A DNA stretch of 6,181 nucleotides. It comes from Lentisphaeria bacterium UBA7640 (GTDB taxonomy: Bacteria; Verrucomicrobiota; Lentisphaeria; Victivallales; Victivallaceae). Below, piece by piece: positions 1-5,761 of this stretch. The stretch spans positions 1-6,181 of the forward strand of contig DLIO01000049.1 in assembly GCA_002483765.1 (NCBI GenBank), given 5' to 3'. The translations under genes were made by a program, and so were the position numbers. A model generated the notes under the pieces. That model did not search any database. It was given only the letters and a program-made list of their open reading frames with translations, and was not told the DNA's origin. The first letter of the stretch is position 1. Each line of letters starts with the position of its first letter.

Positions 1-828
1 TATGAACAAGCCAAAAAAGGTCGCGGCTTCTATGCTCCGTATTCAGAATGGGAAGCAAACACCTCAAAAAGGGAATATACCGATTGCGGCGACTGGGTCT
101 TTACCGGAAAACGAAAATATGAAGGGTGGAAATTCGTTTACCGTGACGCCAGCCTGAGAAGCATTACCGCGCCGTCTGGACGTTCAGTGTGGTTCTCTTA
201 TCTCCGAAACCGCATAACAACAATCTCTCAAAATGATCAACCATTTGTCGAATTTTCCTACGCCGACACCGGAAATCAACTCCAACAGCTTACAGTCAAC
301 GGAATTGAGCATAAGTTTTCATATCAAAACGGTAAACTGGTCATCTTGCCGAAAACCACTTCCGGTAAGATTGTTAACGCTTCGCGTCCGCAACTGATTG
401 CCATTAAGACTGGTGATTTGAATCCAGCGGAATTCAGTTACGACGATTACGGTTTTCTCAAGCAAGTACAGCAGGGTGACTTCGTTGATACACTGACAGT
501 TCAGCATCAAACCCTCGCTGAACGACAAGCAGAATTGAACGCTAAAAAGGATCGTAAGGTAAAATATTCCGGCCCAATCAACGGACGTTTGCTTTCCGAT
601 GTGTTGTTTAAATATAAATATTCCGACCGGGAACCTGGCACGGTTAAATTGATCAACCAGCAAAACCAAACTGCAAGTTACGATTGTAACCAGAAAACCG
701 GTATCTTTAAAATCAACGAATTTACTGGCTTGGTTACTCAGGGTACTGGGGGATTAACTCTCACAGATATTATCTTGGACTGGTGGAATAGCACCCAAAG
801 TTTGTATACTACTAAACTAGCGGAATAA
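1..828 (+). CDS. Rhs/YD-repeat protein, 5' end outside the window, with replaced C-terminal tail
   Basis: The frame is open from base 1, so this is the 3' part of a longer gene (275 visible residues). A GTG at 187 lies inside the frame and is unlikely to be the true start. The sequence is rich in aromatic/acidic YD-like units (FSYADTGNQL, FSYQNGKL, FSYDDYGFLKQV), as expected for the N-terminal or middle part of an Rhs shell. Family-like sequence runs to INEFTG (about residue 243). The last 32 residues (LVTQGTGG... to TTKLAE) do not look like YD repeats, and the gene stops without ever reaching the Rhs core motif. My inference is that recombination or deletion joined the shell to the end of a toxin tip whose immunity gene follows 3 nt later. 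The alternative is a simple truncation by frameshift, but the other two frames just after the breakpoint also close quickly and show no YD continuation. Confidence 0.85.
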   Translation, partial: YEQAKKGRGFYAPYSEWEANTSKREYTDCGDWVFTGKRKYEGWKFVYRDASLRSITAPSGRSVWFSYLRNRITTISQNDQPFVEFSYADTGNQLQQLTVNGIEHKFSYQNGKLVILPKTTSGKIVNASRPQLIAIKTGDLNPAEFSYDDYGFLKQVQQGDFVDTLTVQHQTLAERQAELNAKKDRKVKYSGPINGRLLSDVLFKYKYSDREPGTVKLINQQNQTASYDCNQKTGIFKINEFTGLVTQGTGGLTLTDIILDWWNSTQSLYTTKLAE

Positions 829-831
829 AAA

Positions 832-1275
832 ATGAAGATTTATTTTTATATATTTTTATTTTTTTTAGTAATAACTTTGTTTTTAATTTTAACTTATAAA
901 GGAGATACAGAACAATTGCCCCAAGGCCCATTAATCATTAATACAGATTCAGTAGTTAAAGTAGAGATATTATATGGTCACGGCGTTTCTAATCAGAGAA
1001 AGAAAATCAAACTTTCAGACTTCAATAAAGCATTAGCTACTATTAAATCATACATAACTCCAGACACAAAGCCTCAAAAATCTTGTCCATGGATAACCTT
1101 TGTTCTTTACAAGGATAGTGGACAAAAAAATTATCTCCATCTACTTTTTCGAGGTAATGATATCATGGTTCAATTTGGTAAAAATAGTTGGCTAATCTCT
1201 AGTAAAAATAGAGTCAAACTTGAGGAATGTATGGAAGAAATTATAAGTACCTCTAAGTTGCCTCAAAATAATTAG
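832..1275 (+). CDS. Small membrane-anchored protein, candidate immunity protein
   Basis: This 147-residue protein is not recognised as a named family. Residues 3-22 are an uninterrupted hydrophobic helix rich in Phe, Ile and Leu. There is no lipobox cysteine, so a single N-terminal membrane anchor is likely, with residues from about 25 onward forming a soluble domain, probably outside the cytoplasm. That domain alternates short beta-like segments (VVKVEILYG, WITFVLYKD, DIMVQFG) with a helix (FNKALATIKSY) and ends in a predicted helix (KLEECMEEII). The ATG lies 3 nt after the upstream rhs stop and a GGA sits about 8 nt ahead of it, so translation is probably coupled. The gene is markedly more AT-rich than the rhs core on either side. 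Position, size, composition and anchor all fit an immunity gene for the tip whose remnant ends the preceding frame. Function is inferred from context only. Confidence 0.65.
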   Translation: MKIYFYIFLFFLVITLFLILTYKGDTEQLPQGPLIINTDSVVKVEILYGHGVSNQRKKIKLSDFNKALATIKSYITPDTKPQKSCPWITFVLYKDSGQKNYLHLLFRGNDIMVQFGKNSWLISSKNRVKLEECMEEIISTSKLPQNN

Positions 1276-1280
1276 AGAAA

Positions 1281-3455
1281 ATGACAAATCCATATCTATT
1301 AAATACTATACCTTCGGACAACACGCCACAAATTAAACCGATCAGTTACAGCGATCAAGCCGGACGGACAAAGAAATTCGAACGCGACGCTTTCGGGCGC
1401 GTAGTAAAAGAGCTATTTCCAGACGACACCTCGGTCGAATATGAATATAATAAGCTCGGACAGTTGGACACCGTGCTGGACCAGAATAAACACAAAATCA
1501 AGTTTAACTGGTCAAAATTTGGCTTGGAGAAAAAGACCAGCGCCGCCAACCAACTTACCGATTATGTCTATGATAAATACGGAATGCTCGCCAAAATTGA
1601 TTCAAAACTCAAAGGCAAAACCGATCGTTCTATCAAATACGAATACGACAAACTTGACCGTTTAGTTAAAGTTACTTACGCCGATAATGAAGTTGAGACC
1701 TTTACCTACGATTCATGGGGCAAATTGATCGCTTCAAGTCGCGGCGACAAGAAAGCAAGTTTCAAATACGACTACTTCGGGCGGATGATTGAGAAAAACG
1801 AAGGCGCGATTATCTCCACCTACGCTTACAATCCGTGGGGACAACGCACCACCCGCGTGACCAAACAAAACGGTCTCACGCTGAGTGAATCCAAAACCTA
1901 TGATGAATTCGGCCGCTTGACCGAGATAAAATCCAATGAGAAAATTGTAAAATATAGTTATAATAAAGATAATCAGCTGATAATGCAGCTCATTGACGGC
2001 ATTCCAGTTGAGTTCACTTACACCAAGTACGGACAACTGGAAAGCAAAATGCTCGGCGGAAAAATCCGCCCGATCTCCAGTTTGAAATACGTCTATGCCA
2101 AAGACGGCATGATTGCCGGACGCGTGGTCAATGATAAAGTTCAGATGTATGCCTACGATAAAAAAGGTCAGTTGTTAAGTGTTGCCGACATGGAAGGCAA
2201 TATCGCAGAAGCCTATAAATATGATCCAGCTGGCAATATTCTGAGCAAAAACATTGCAGGTAAAATCACTACCTTTACTTACGACAAAGCCAATCAACTG
2301 GTCACTTCGACGGTAGACAACAAAATAACAAAATACGCTTATGATGCCGCCGGACGCCTGATTAAAGAGGGCTCCGTTGCATCCGGATTCAAAACCTATT
2401 CCTACGGCTATCTCGACAAAATACTCGAAGTGCAGGAAAACGGCGAACAGATTGCCGCGTTTGATTATCATATCGATGGACAGATTGCATCCGCGGTCCA
2501 CGGCGATAAAACCGAGAATTTCATCTGGGACGGCTTGGCGCTGATTCATCGCGGAGACAATAGTTTCATCAACGAACCCTACGTCACCGGCGGCAATCCT
2601 ATCCTATCCAGCAAAGACGGCGTGATGTTTAACGATATGCTCGGTACGACTCTCGGAGTCAAGTCATCTGACGGATTCAATGCTGTTTCCATGACTGCTT
2701 TTGGCGAAACAGAGAACAAATCCGCCATGTTTACCGGTAAGCCGTATATTGGCGAACTTGGTTACGCATTTCTATTTAGAAATTACCGTGCAGAGTTGGG
2801 GAAATGGCAAACCAAAGACCCATTAGGCTATCCCGACGGCTGGAATAATTTGGCCTATTGTAATAATTTCTTGACAACTTGCATTGATATATTTGGAGGA
2901 TGGGCATATGACTTTGTTGGTGATTGGACTGATAATGAACGGTCTTTCTTTGGACAAATAATGAATCAAGCTCGTATCTCTATTGCAGGAGCTTTGACTG
3001 ATTTGAATAATTTAAGAGATAATCATGCTGATTGTGGAATTACTTCTTGCCCATGTCCTTTGCATAATGAGACAACTGGTCTAAACCAATTAAGACAAAT
3101 CCTTGCAAATACGGTAAGCAAACTCAATAGTGCGGATATATTAAAGGTCGAAAAGGATGCAAATATGGGTAATGTTGCAGGCACTTATAATCCTGGCCTG
3201 TTGGGAAATGAAACAATGAAAGTAAATGTGACTCCGGGGGGAGGTTATAATTTTTTCACAGGACCATCTGGTACCGCGTCAGCTACAGCTATTCACGAAA
3301 GCTCACACGCCGGGGGGTCTGATGATTATCTTAACGAACATGGTAGTCCTGATCACCGGTGGAACAATGCTCATACGATAGAAAACATTTCTCGAAATGG
3401 TTTGTCTGGAATAATGCAAGCAATGAATATGCCACTTAATTGCCTATGTGAATGA
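1281..3455 (+). CDS. YD-repeat/Rhs core protein with putative aspzincin-like metallopeptidase toxin tip
   Basis: 724 residues. Residues about 20-470 are YD repeats (YEYNKLGQL, YVYDKYGML, YKYDPAGNIL, YAYDAAGRL). Residues 494-529 are the Rhs core motif (FRNYRAELGKWQTKDPLG, then YPDGWNNLAYCNN). The variable tip starts near residue 541. It carries H672-E673-S-S-H676, a zincin HExxH motif, followed by G679-S-D-D682-Y and then N695-N-A-H698-T. This order resembles aspzincin (M35) peptidases, where HExxH is followed by GTxD, whose Asp is the third zinc ligand, and then NAD(T/S)Y. The His-to-Asp spacing is shorter than in fungal enzymes. Five tip cysteines (585, 590, 592, 721, 723) suggest disulfides or extra metal binding. 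An upstream in-frame stop at 1269 forces a start at or after 1281; AGAG at 1274-1277 is a weak ribosome binding site. No signal peptide is present. YD-repeat assignment is firm; the peptidase call is a motif-based inference. Confidence 0.88.
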   Translation: MTNPYLLNTIPSDNTPQIKPISYSDQAGRTKKFERDAFGRVVKELFPDDTSVEYEYNKLGQLDTVLDQNKHKIKFNWSKFGLEKKTSAANQLTDYVYDKYGMLAKIDSKLKGKTDRSIKYEYDKLDRLVKVTYADNEVETFTYDSWGKLIASSRGDKKASFKYDYFGRMIEKNEGAIISTYAYNPWGQRTTRVTKQNGLTLSESKTYDEFGRLTEIKSNEKIVKYSYNKDNQLIMQLIDGIPVEFTYTKYGQLESKMLGGKIRPISSLKYVYAKDGMIAGRVVNDKVQMYAYDKKGQLLSVADMEGNIAEAYKYDPAGNILSKNIAGKITTFTYDKANQLVTSTVDNKITKYAYDAAGRLIKEGSVASGFKTYSYGYLDKILEVQENGEQIAAFDYHIDGQIASAVHGDKTENFIWDGLALIHRGDNSFINEPYVTGGNPILSSKDGVMFNDMLGTTLGVKSSDGFNAVSMTAFGETENKSAMFTGKPYIGELGYAFLFRNYRAELGKWQTKDPLGYPDGWNNLAYCNNFLTTCIDIFGGWAYDFVGDWTDNERSFFGQIMNQARISIAGALTDLNNLRDNHADCGITSCPCPLHNETTGLNQLRQILANTVSKLNSADILKVEKDANMGNVAGTYNPGLLGNETMKVNVTPGGGYNFFTGPSGTASATAIHESSHAGGSDDYLNEHGSPDHRWNNAHTIENISRNGLSGIMQAMNMPLNCLCE
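2272..2867 (+). repeat. Rhs core repeat, copy 1 (inside the metallopeptidase-tipped frame)
   Basis: This segment recurs at about 4612-5300. The alignment runs at a constant offset of 2340 bases to the linker, then 2373 after a 33-base difference, then 2433 after a 60-base difference in the core. It contains exact blocks of about 44 bases (2364-2407) and 38 bases (2607-2644). Similarity stops at the tip boundary. A repeat placed like this allows homologous recombination to swap tips. Confidence 0.9.
2760..2867 (+). other. Rhs repeat-associated core motif and tip boundary in the second rhs frame
   Basis: This encodes residues 494-529, the hyperconserved Rhs core that precedes every variable tip. 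D513-P514-L515-G516 matches the first DPxG of the DPxG-x18-DPxG signature associated with tip autocleavage in characterised Rhs proteins. The second DPxG is replaced by D536-I-F-G just downstream, keeping the Asp and Gly at nearly the canonical spacing but losing the Pro. Base composition shifts to AT-rich immediately after about 2868, marking the tip junction. Confidence 0.8.
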
Positions 3456-3520
3456 TAATTGATACTCTTAGAATATTAGATTTATCCAGAATCCATGAAA
3501 AAACAAAGATAAAAAGTTAA
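3452..3520 (+). other. 22-codon open frame overlapping the metallopeptidase frame stop (ATGA)
   Basis: An ATG at 3452 shares bases with the TGA that ends the putative metallopeptidase frame, a typical translational-coupling overlap. It opens a 22-residue frame starting MIIDTLRILDLSRIHEKTK and stopping with TAA at 3518. There is no Shine-Dalgarno-like sequence. It could be the start of an immunity gene cut short by a mutation or deletion, or chance in AT-rich DNA. The length is far too short for a normal immunity protein. I list it because of its position, with low confidence that it is a gene. Confidence 0.15.
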
Positions 3521-3873
3521 AAATTGAATAGCATGTTAGTATAACAGTATATTATGATTATTAAAATAATAATTTAAATTAATCCAACTAGGTAAATGAT
3601 TATAGTATTATAAAAAGGTATCGAGGTGATAAACTTAACGATGGAAATATTTTAATCGAATTGCTGTTCCTGTTAAATATTAGGACAAGAGAGACTTAGG
3701 CTAAAAATCAGATTTTTTGATAATTTTAGGGGTATAATATCATGAAATTCAAGAGCAGGATGTGGAACATACATGCCTTCGTAAAAATAATCGAAAATTG
3801 ATGGTAACGACTAAAAAACCAAACAACCAAAACAATGAAGAGGTCACAATGACTCTTTTACGGATTCAAATTT
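3456..3873. other. AT-rich stretch without a confident gene, possibly a degraded immunity region
   Basis: About 420 bases follow the metallopeptidase tip with no convincing gene on either strand. It contains the 22-codon ATGA-overlap frame, a TATAAT hexamer at 3733-3738 without a good -35 partner, and a small frame from a GTG at 3762 to 3965. That frame includes a polar stretch (HEIQEQDVEHTCLRKNNRK) that reads like a protein fragment if extended back toward 3741. AAGAGGT at 3838-3844, just ahead of an ATG at 3849, is the best ribosome-binding-like site here. I see no terminator hairpin, tRNA or inverted repeats. The simplest reading is decayed or recombined cassette DNA. Confidence 0.4.
3838..3851 (+). 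promoter_or_regulatory. Ribosome-binding-like site with an out-of-frame start ahead of the 190-residue gene
   Basis: AAGAGGT followed four bases later by ATG at 3849 is the strongest translation-start signal in this part of the window. The frame it opens (MTLLRIQIYDKIF...) closes at 3965 after 38 residues. It overlaps, in another frame, the start of the membrane protein at 3874, which itself has no good ribosome binding site. Either a short leader is translated and couples to the membrane protein, or a single-base change separated the original start from its gene. Confidence 0.3.
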
Positions 3874-4446
3874 ATGATAAAATTTTTATTCAAAATGAAG
3901 CAATTAATCCTAATAACTGTTTTTTTAATTATATTCATTGTAATCTTTTCGATTATAACATATGAAGAGATTTACGATATCAATTTTTATACATCTATGG
4001 GTAGGCACAGAGCTCAAATAATGAAAATCTTTACGTTAAAAACGGAATACCGGATTAATCAAAAGGTAAAGAGTTTTTTTGATGAACAAGAACTGTCCAA
4101 AATGCCAGACAGGTGGGAAACTATTGCCAACGTATATAAAAACATCCACGGCAGGCAACGCTCCAAGGATGGCTTAGGAATGACCGTTATGAAAATAATT
4201 GATTACTGTACATATCCTGACACCCCACTTAGTTTGGGCGAAAAAAAAATTATACGTAGTGCTTTAATAAAATATATATCATGCAAAAACGAGCGTAAAA
4301 AGTCTTGGGCATTGGCAAGTTTACATATAATTGTAAGTGAAAAAAAATCAGATAAAAAAGTCAATTTATCCAAAGAATTACAAAGAATTGAAATAGAACT
4401 ATCCTCAAATAACAACTGCTATAAGACGGAGAGCATAAAAAGGTAA
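3874..4446 (+). CDS. Membrane-anchored hypothetical protein, candidate immunity protein
   Basis: 190 residues, not recognised as a named family. An in-frame stop at 3850 excludes a longer start; ATG at 3874 or ATG at 3895 (residue 8) are the choices, neither with a good ribosome binding site. Residues about 9-29 form one strongly hydrophobic helix, followed by a soluble domain that is basic and largely helical (RAQIMKIFTLKTEYRINQKVK, then KSWALASLHIIV). The segment NFYTSMGRHRAQ just after the helix recalls short anchored proteins with a TGRxR-like motif in the same position that I associate with PVC-group genomes; that is from memory and uncertain. Its place between two rhs tips, its size, AT-rich composition and anchor make it an immunity candidate. 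It could serve the metallopeptidase tip, but the 420-base gap is unusual, so it may be an orphan left by a lost tip. Confidence 0.62.
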   Translation: MIKFLFKMKQLILITVFLIIFIVIFSIITYEEIYDINFYTSMGRHRAQIMKIFTLKTEYRINQKVKSFFDEQELSKMPDRWETIANVYKNIHGRQRSKDGLGMTVMKIIDYCTYPDTPLSLGEKKIIRSALIKYISCKNERKKSWALASLHIIVSEKKSDKKVNLSKELQRIEIELSSNNNCYKTESIKR

Positions 4447-4604
4447 TAAAGTAAGACGGAGCCATACATATTTTTTAGCTGGTATCTGGCGTGATTTAAG
4501 ATAGTTATGCCTTTTGTCTTGAATTCCTCTTGAATAATATTACATTTTCATAGGAAGATGAATTAAATTTATTGATTTGAACAACAAATAAACAGAGAAT
4601 TTTT
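4447..4604. other. Short AT-rich intergenic region ahead of the displaced rhs cassette
   Basis: No gene is seen. TAATAT at 4535-4540 with TTGTCT at 4514-4519 is a poor promoter candidate because the spacing is only 15. AGAG at 4594-4597 lies seven bases before the ATG of the next rhs frame and may act as a weak ribosome binding site. No hairpin terminator was found. Similarity to the earlier rhs frame begins only after this region, at about 4612. Confidence 0.35.
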
Positions 4605-5759
4605 ATGAAATCTTTCACCTACGACAAAGCCAATCAGCTGGTCACCTCGACGGTAGACGATAAAGTAACGAATTACGCTTACGATGCCGCTGGACGCCTG
4701 GTAAAAGAGGGCTCCGTTGCATCCGGATTCAAAACCTATTCCTACGGTTATCTTGACAAAATCCTCGCAGTGCAGGAAAACGGGCAACAGATTGCCGCGT
4801 TTGATTACCATATCAATGGGCAAATTGCCCAAGCAACGCACGGCGATAAAACTGAAAATTTCCTCTGGGACGGTTTGTCGCTGATTCATCGTGGAGATAA
4901 TTCCTACATCAACGAACCCTACGTCACTGGCGGGAATCCAATCCTGTCCAGCAAAGACGGCGTGATGTTTAACGATATGCTCGGCACGACCTTGGGCATC
5001 AAAAACGAACAAGGTTTCGAAGCCATCAACATGACCGCCTTCGGCGAGCCGACAACCTCACAACCCAACAACTCTACAACTGAAATCGACAAAGTCGGTT
5101 TCTTCACCGGCAAACCCTACATCGGCGAACTCGGTTACGCCTTCCTATTTAGAAACTATAGAGCCGATCAGGGAAAATGGCAAACCAAAGATACTATTGG
5201 ACTACTCGGAAATTTGCCCGGGCATGATCATTCCCAAAATTCGCTTCAAAATAGACTGGGCTATCCAGACGGCTGGAATAATTTGGCGTATTGTAAAAAC
5301 AGAACTTCATCTGCAATTGACTATTCAGGCTTTTGGACGGTTCAAATAGGGCTTACCCCAACTGGTGGTGGTGGAGTTGGTGGTACAGTAGGAGTTGGAA
5401 TTGCATTTGGATATTCTAGTGAATTTGGATTCACTGCTGGATTTTACGAAACAACGGGAGGAGGCTCGTCTGTCGGTGCTAGCGGTAGTGTTAGTGGAAC
5501 TCTAACAGTTTCTGGAGCGGGTTCAATAGCCGCACTTGCAGGAACAGCAATGTCGGTTGGAGGATCTTTTGGTGAAGGTTTAATCATTGGCGGCGAAGCC
5601 AATATTCCAATCAATATTCCCAATATGGGAAACACAAGTTTCGATTTTTCTATAGGTTTTGGAGGAGGAACTCCAGCAGAGCAGCATACCTTTATCACAC
5701 AAACATTTATTCAACAAGTTATAGGTAATAGCGGAACGCTTACATCAATAAAGGAATAA
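4605..5759 (+). CDS. Displaced Rhs C-terminal cassette with glycine-rich tip
   Basis: 384 residues, far shorter than a full Rhs protein. Residues 4 to about 148 align without gaps to the second rhs frame (FTYDKANQLV... to MTAFGE); I count 19 differences in 145 residues. A linker then carries 11 extra residues (PTTSQPNNSTTEIDKVGF). The core motif FRNYRADQGKWQTKD follows at about residues 181-196, but D196-T-I-G replaces DPLG and 21 residues (197-217) intervene before LGYPDGWNNLAYC. From about residue 243 (FWTVQIGLTP) the tip is unrelated to the metallopeptidase. It is about 140 residues, very rich in Gly, Ser and Thr, with alternating hydrophobic residues, few charges and no Cys, suggesting beta strands or a membrane-active domain. 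I do not recognise its family. A stop at 4578 and no signal peptide mean this is a tip cassette, either silent or expressed as a fragment. Its stop is 2 nt from the next gene. Confidence 0.87.
   Translation: MKSFTYDKANQLVTSTVDDKVTNYAYDAAGRLVKEGSVASGFKTYSYGYLDKILAVQENGQQIAAFDYHINGQIAQATHGDKTENFLWDGLSLIHRGDNSYINEPYVTGGNPILSSKDGVMFNDMLGTTLGIKNEQGFEAINMTAFGEPTTSQPNNSTTEIDKVGFFTGKPYIGELGYAFLFRNYRADQGKWQTKDTIGLLGNLPGHDHSQNSLQNRLGYPDGWNNLAYCKNRTSSAIDYSGFWTVQIGLTPTGGGGVGGTVGVGIAFGYSSEFGFTAGFYETTGGGSSVGASGSVSGTLTVSGAGSIAALAGTAMSVGGSFGEGLIIGGEANIPINIPNMGNTSFDFSIGFGGGTPAEQHTFITQTFIQQVIGNSGTLTSIKE
4612..5300 (+). repeat. Rhs core repeat, copy 2 (displaced cassette)
   Basis: This is the second copy of the rhs 3' core. 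It begins within the first codons after the ATG at 4605 and ends at the TGTAAAAAC codons before the glycine-rich tip. Exact blocks matching copy 1 lie at 4704-4747 and 4947-4984. Many differences are silent third-position changes, so the copies have diverged for some time rather than arising from a very recent duplication. Confidence 0.9.
5193..5255 (+). other. 21-codon insertion inside the Rhs core motif of the displaced cassette
   Basis: Between the conserved QTKD and LGYPDGW segments this copy has 21 residues (TIGLLGNLPG, then HDHSQNSLQNR) where the other rhs frame has a single Pro. The net difference is 60 bases and the frame is kept. The insertion follows the Asp of the DPxG signature, so it changes the region tied to core folding and tip release. 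Confidence 0.75.
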
Positions 5760-5761
5760 AA

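Noticed and set aside
2175..2549. Minus-strand open frame opposite the YD repeats, with a similar one at 4569-5012
   Set aside because: Both are the antisense of the same conserved YD-repeat segment, so their similarity to each other follows from the coding strand; no ribosome binding site or family features support them.
3710..3738. Promoter based on TATAAT at 3733-3738
   Set aside because: The -10 hexamer is perfect, but no acceptable -35 lies 16-18 bases upstream and TTGATA at 3717 is only 10 bases away; such hexamers are expected by chance in AT-rich DNA.
4422..4461. Ten-base direct repeat TAAGACGGAG at 4422-4431 and 4452-4461, flanking the end of the 190-residue gene
   Set aside because: It is short, only two copies occur, and there is no inverted repeat or element between them, so chance or a tiny local duplication explains it.
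5444..5698. Proline-rich minus-strand frame opposite the glycine-rich tip
   Set aside because: Glycine codons read in reverse give proline and alanine codons, so it is a composition shadow of the real gene.
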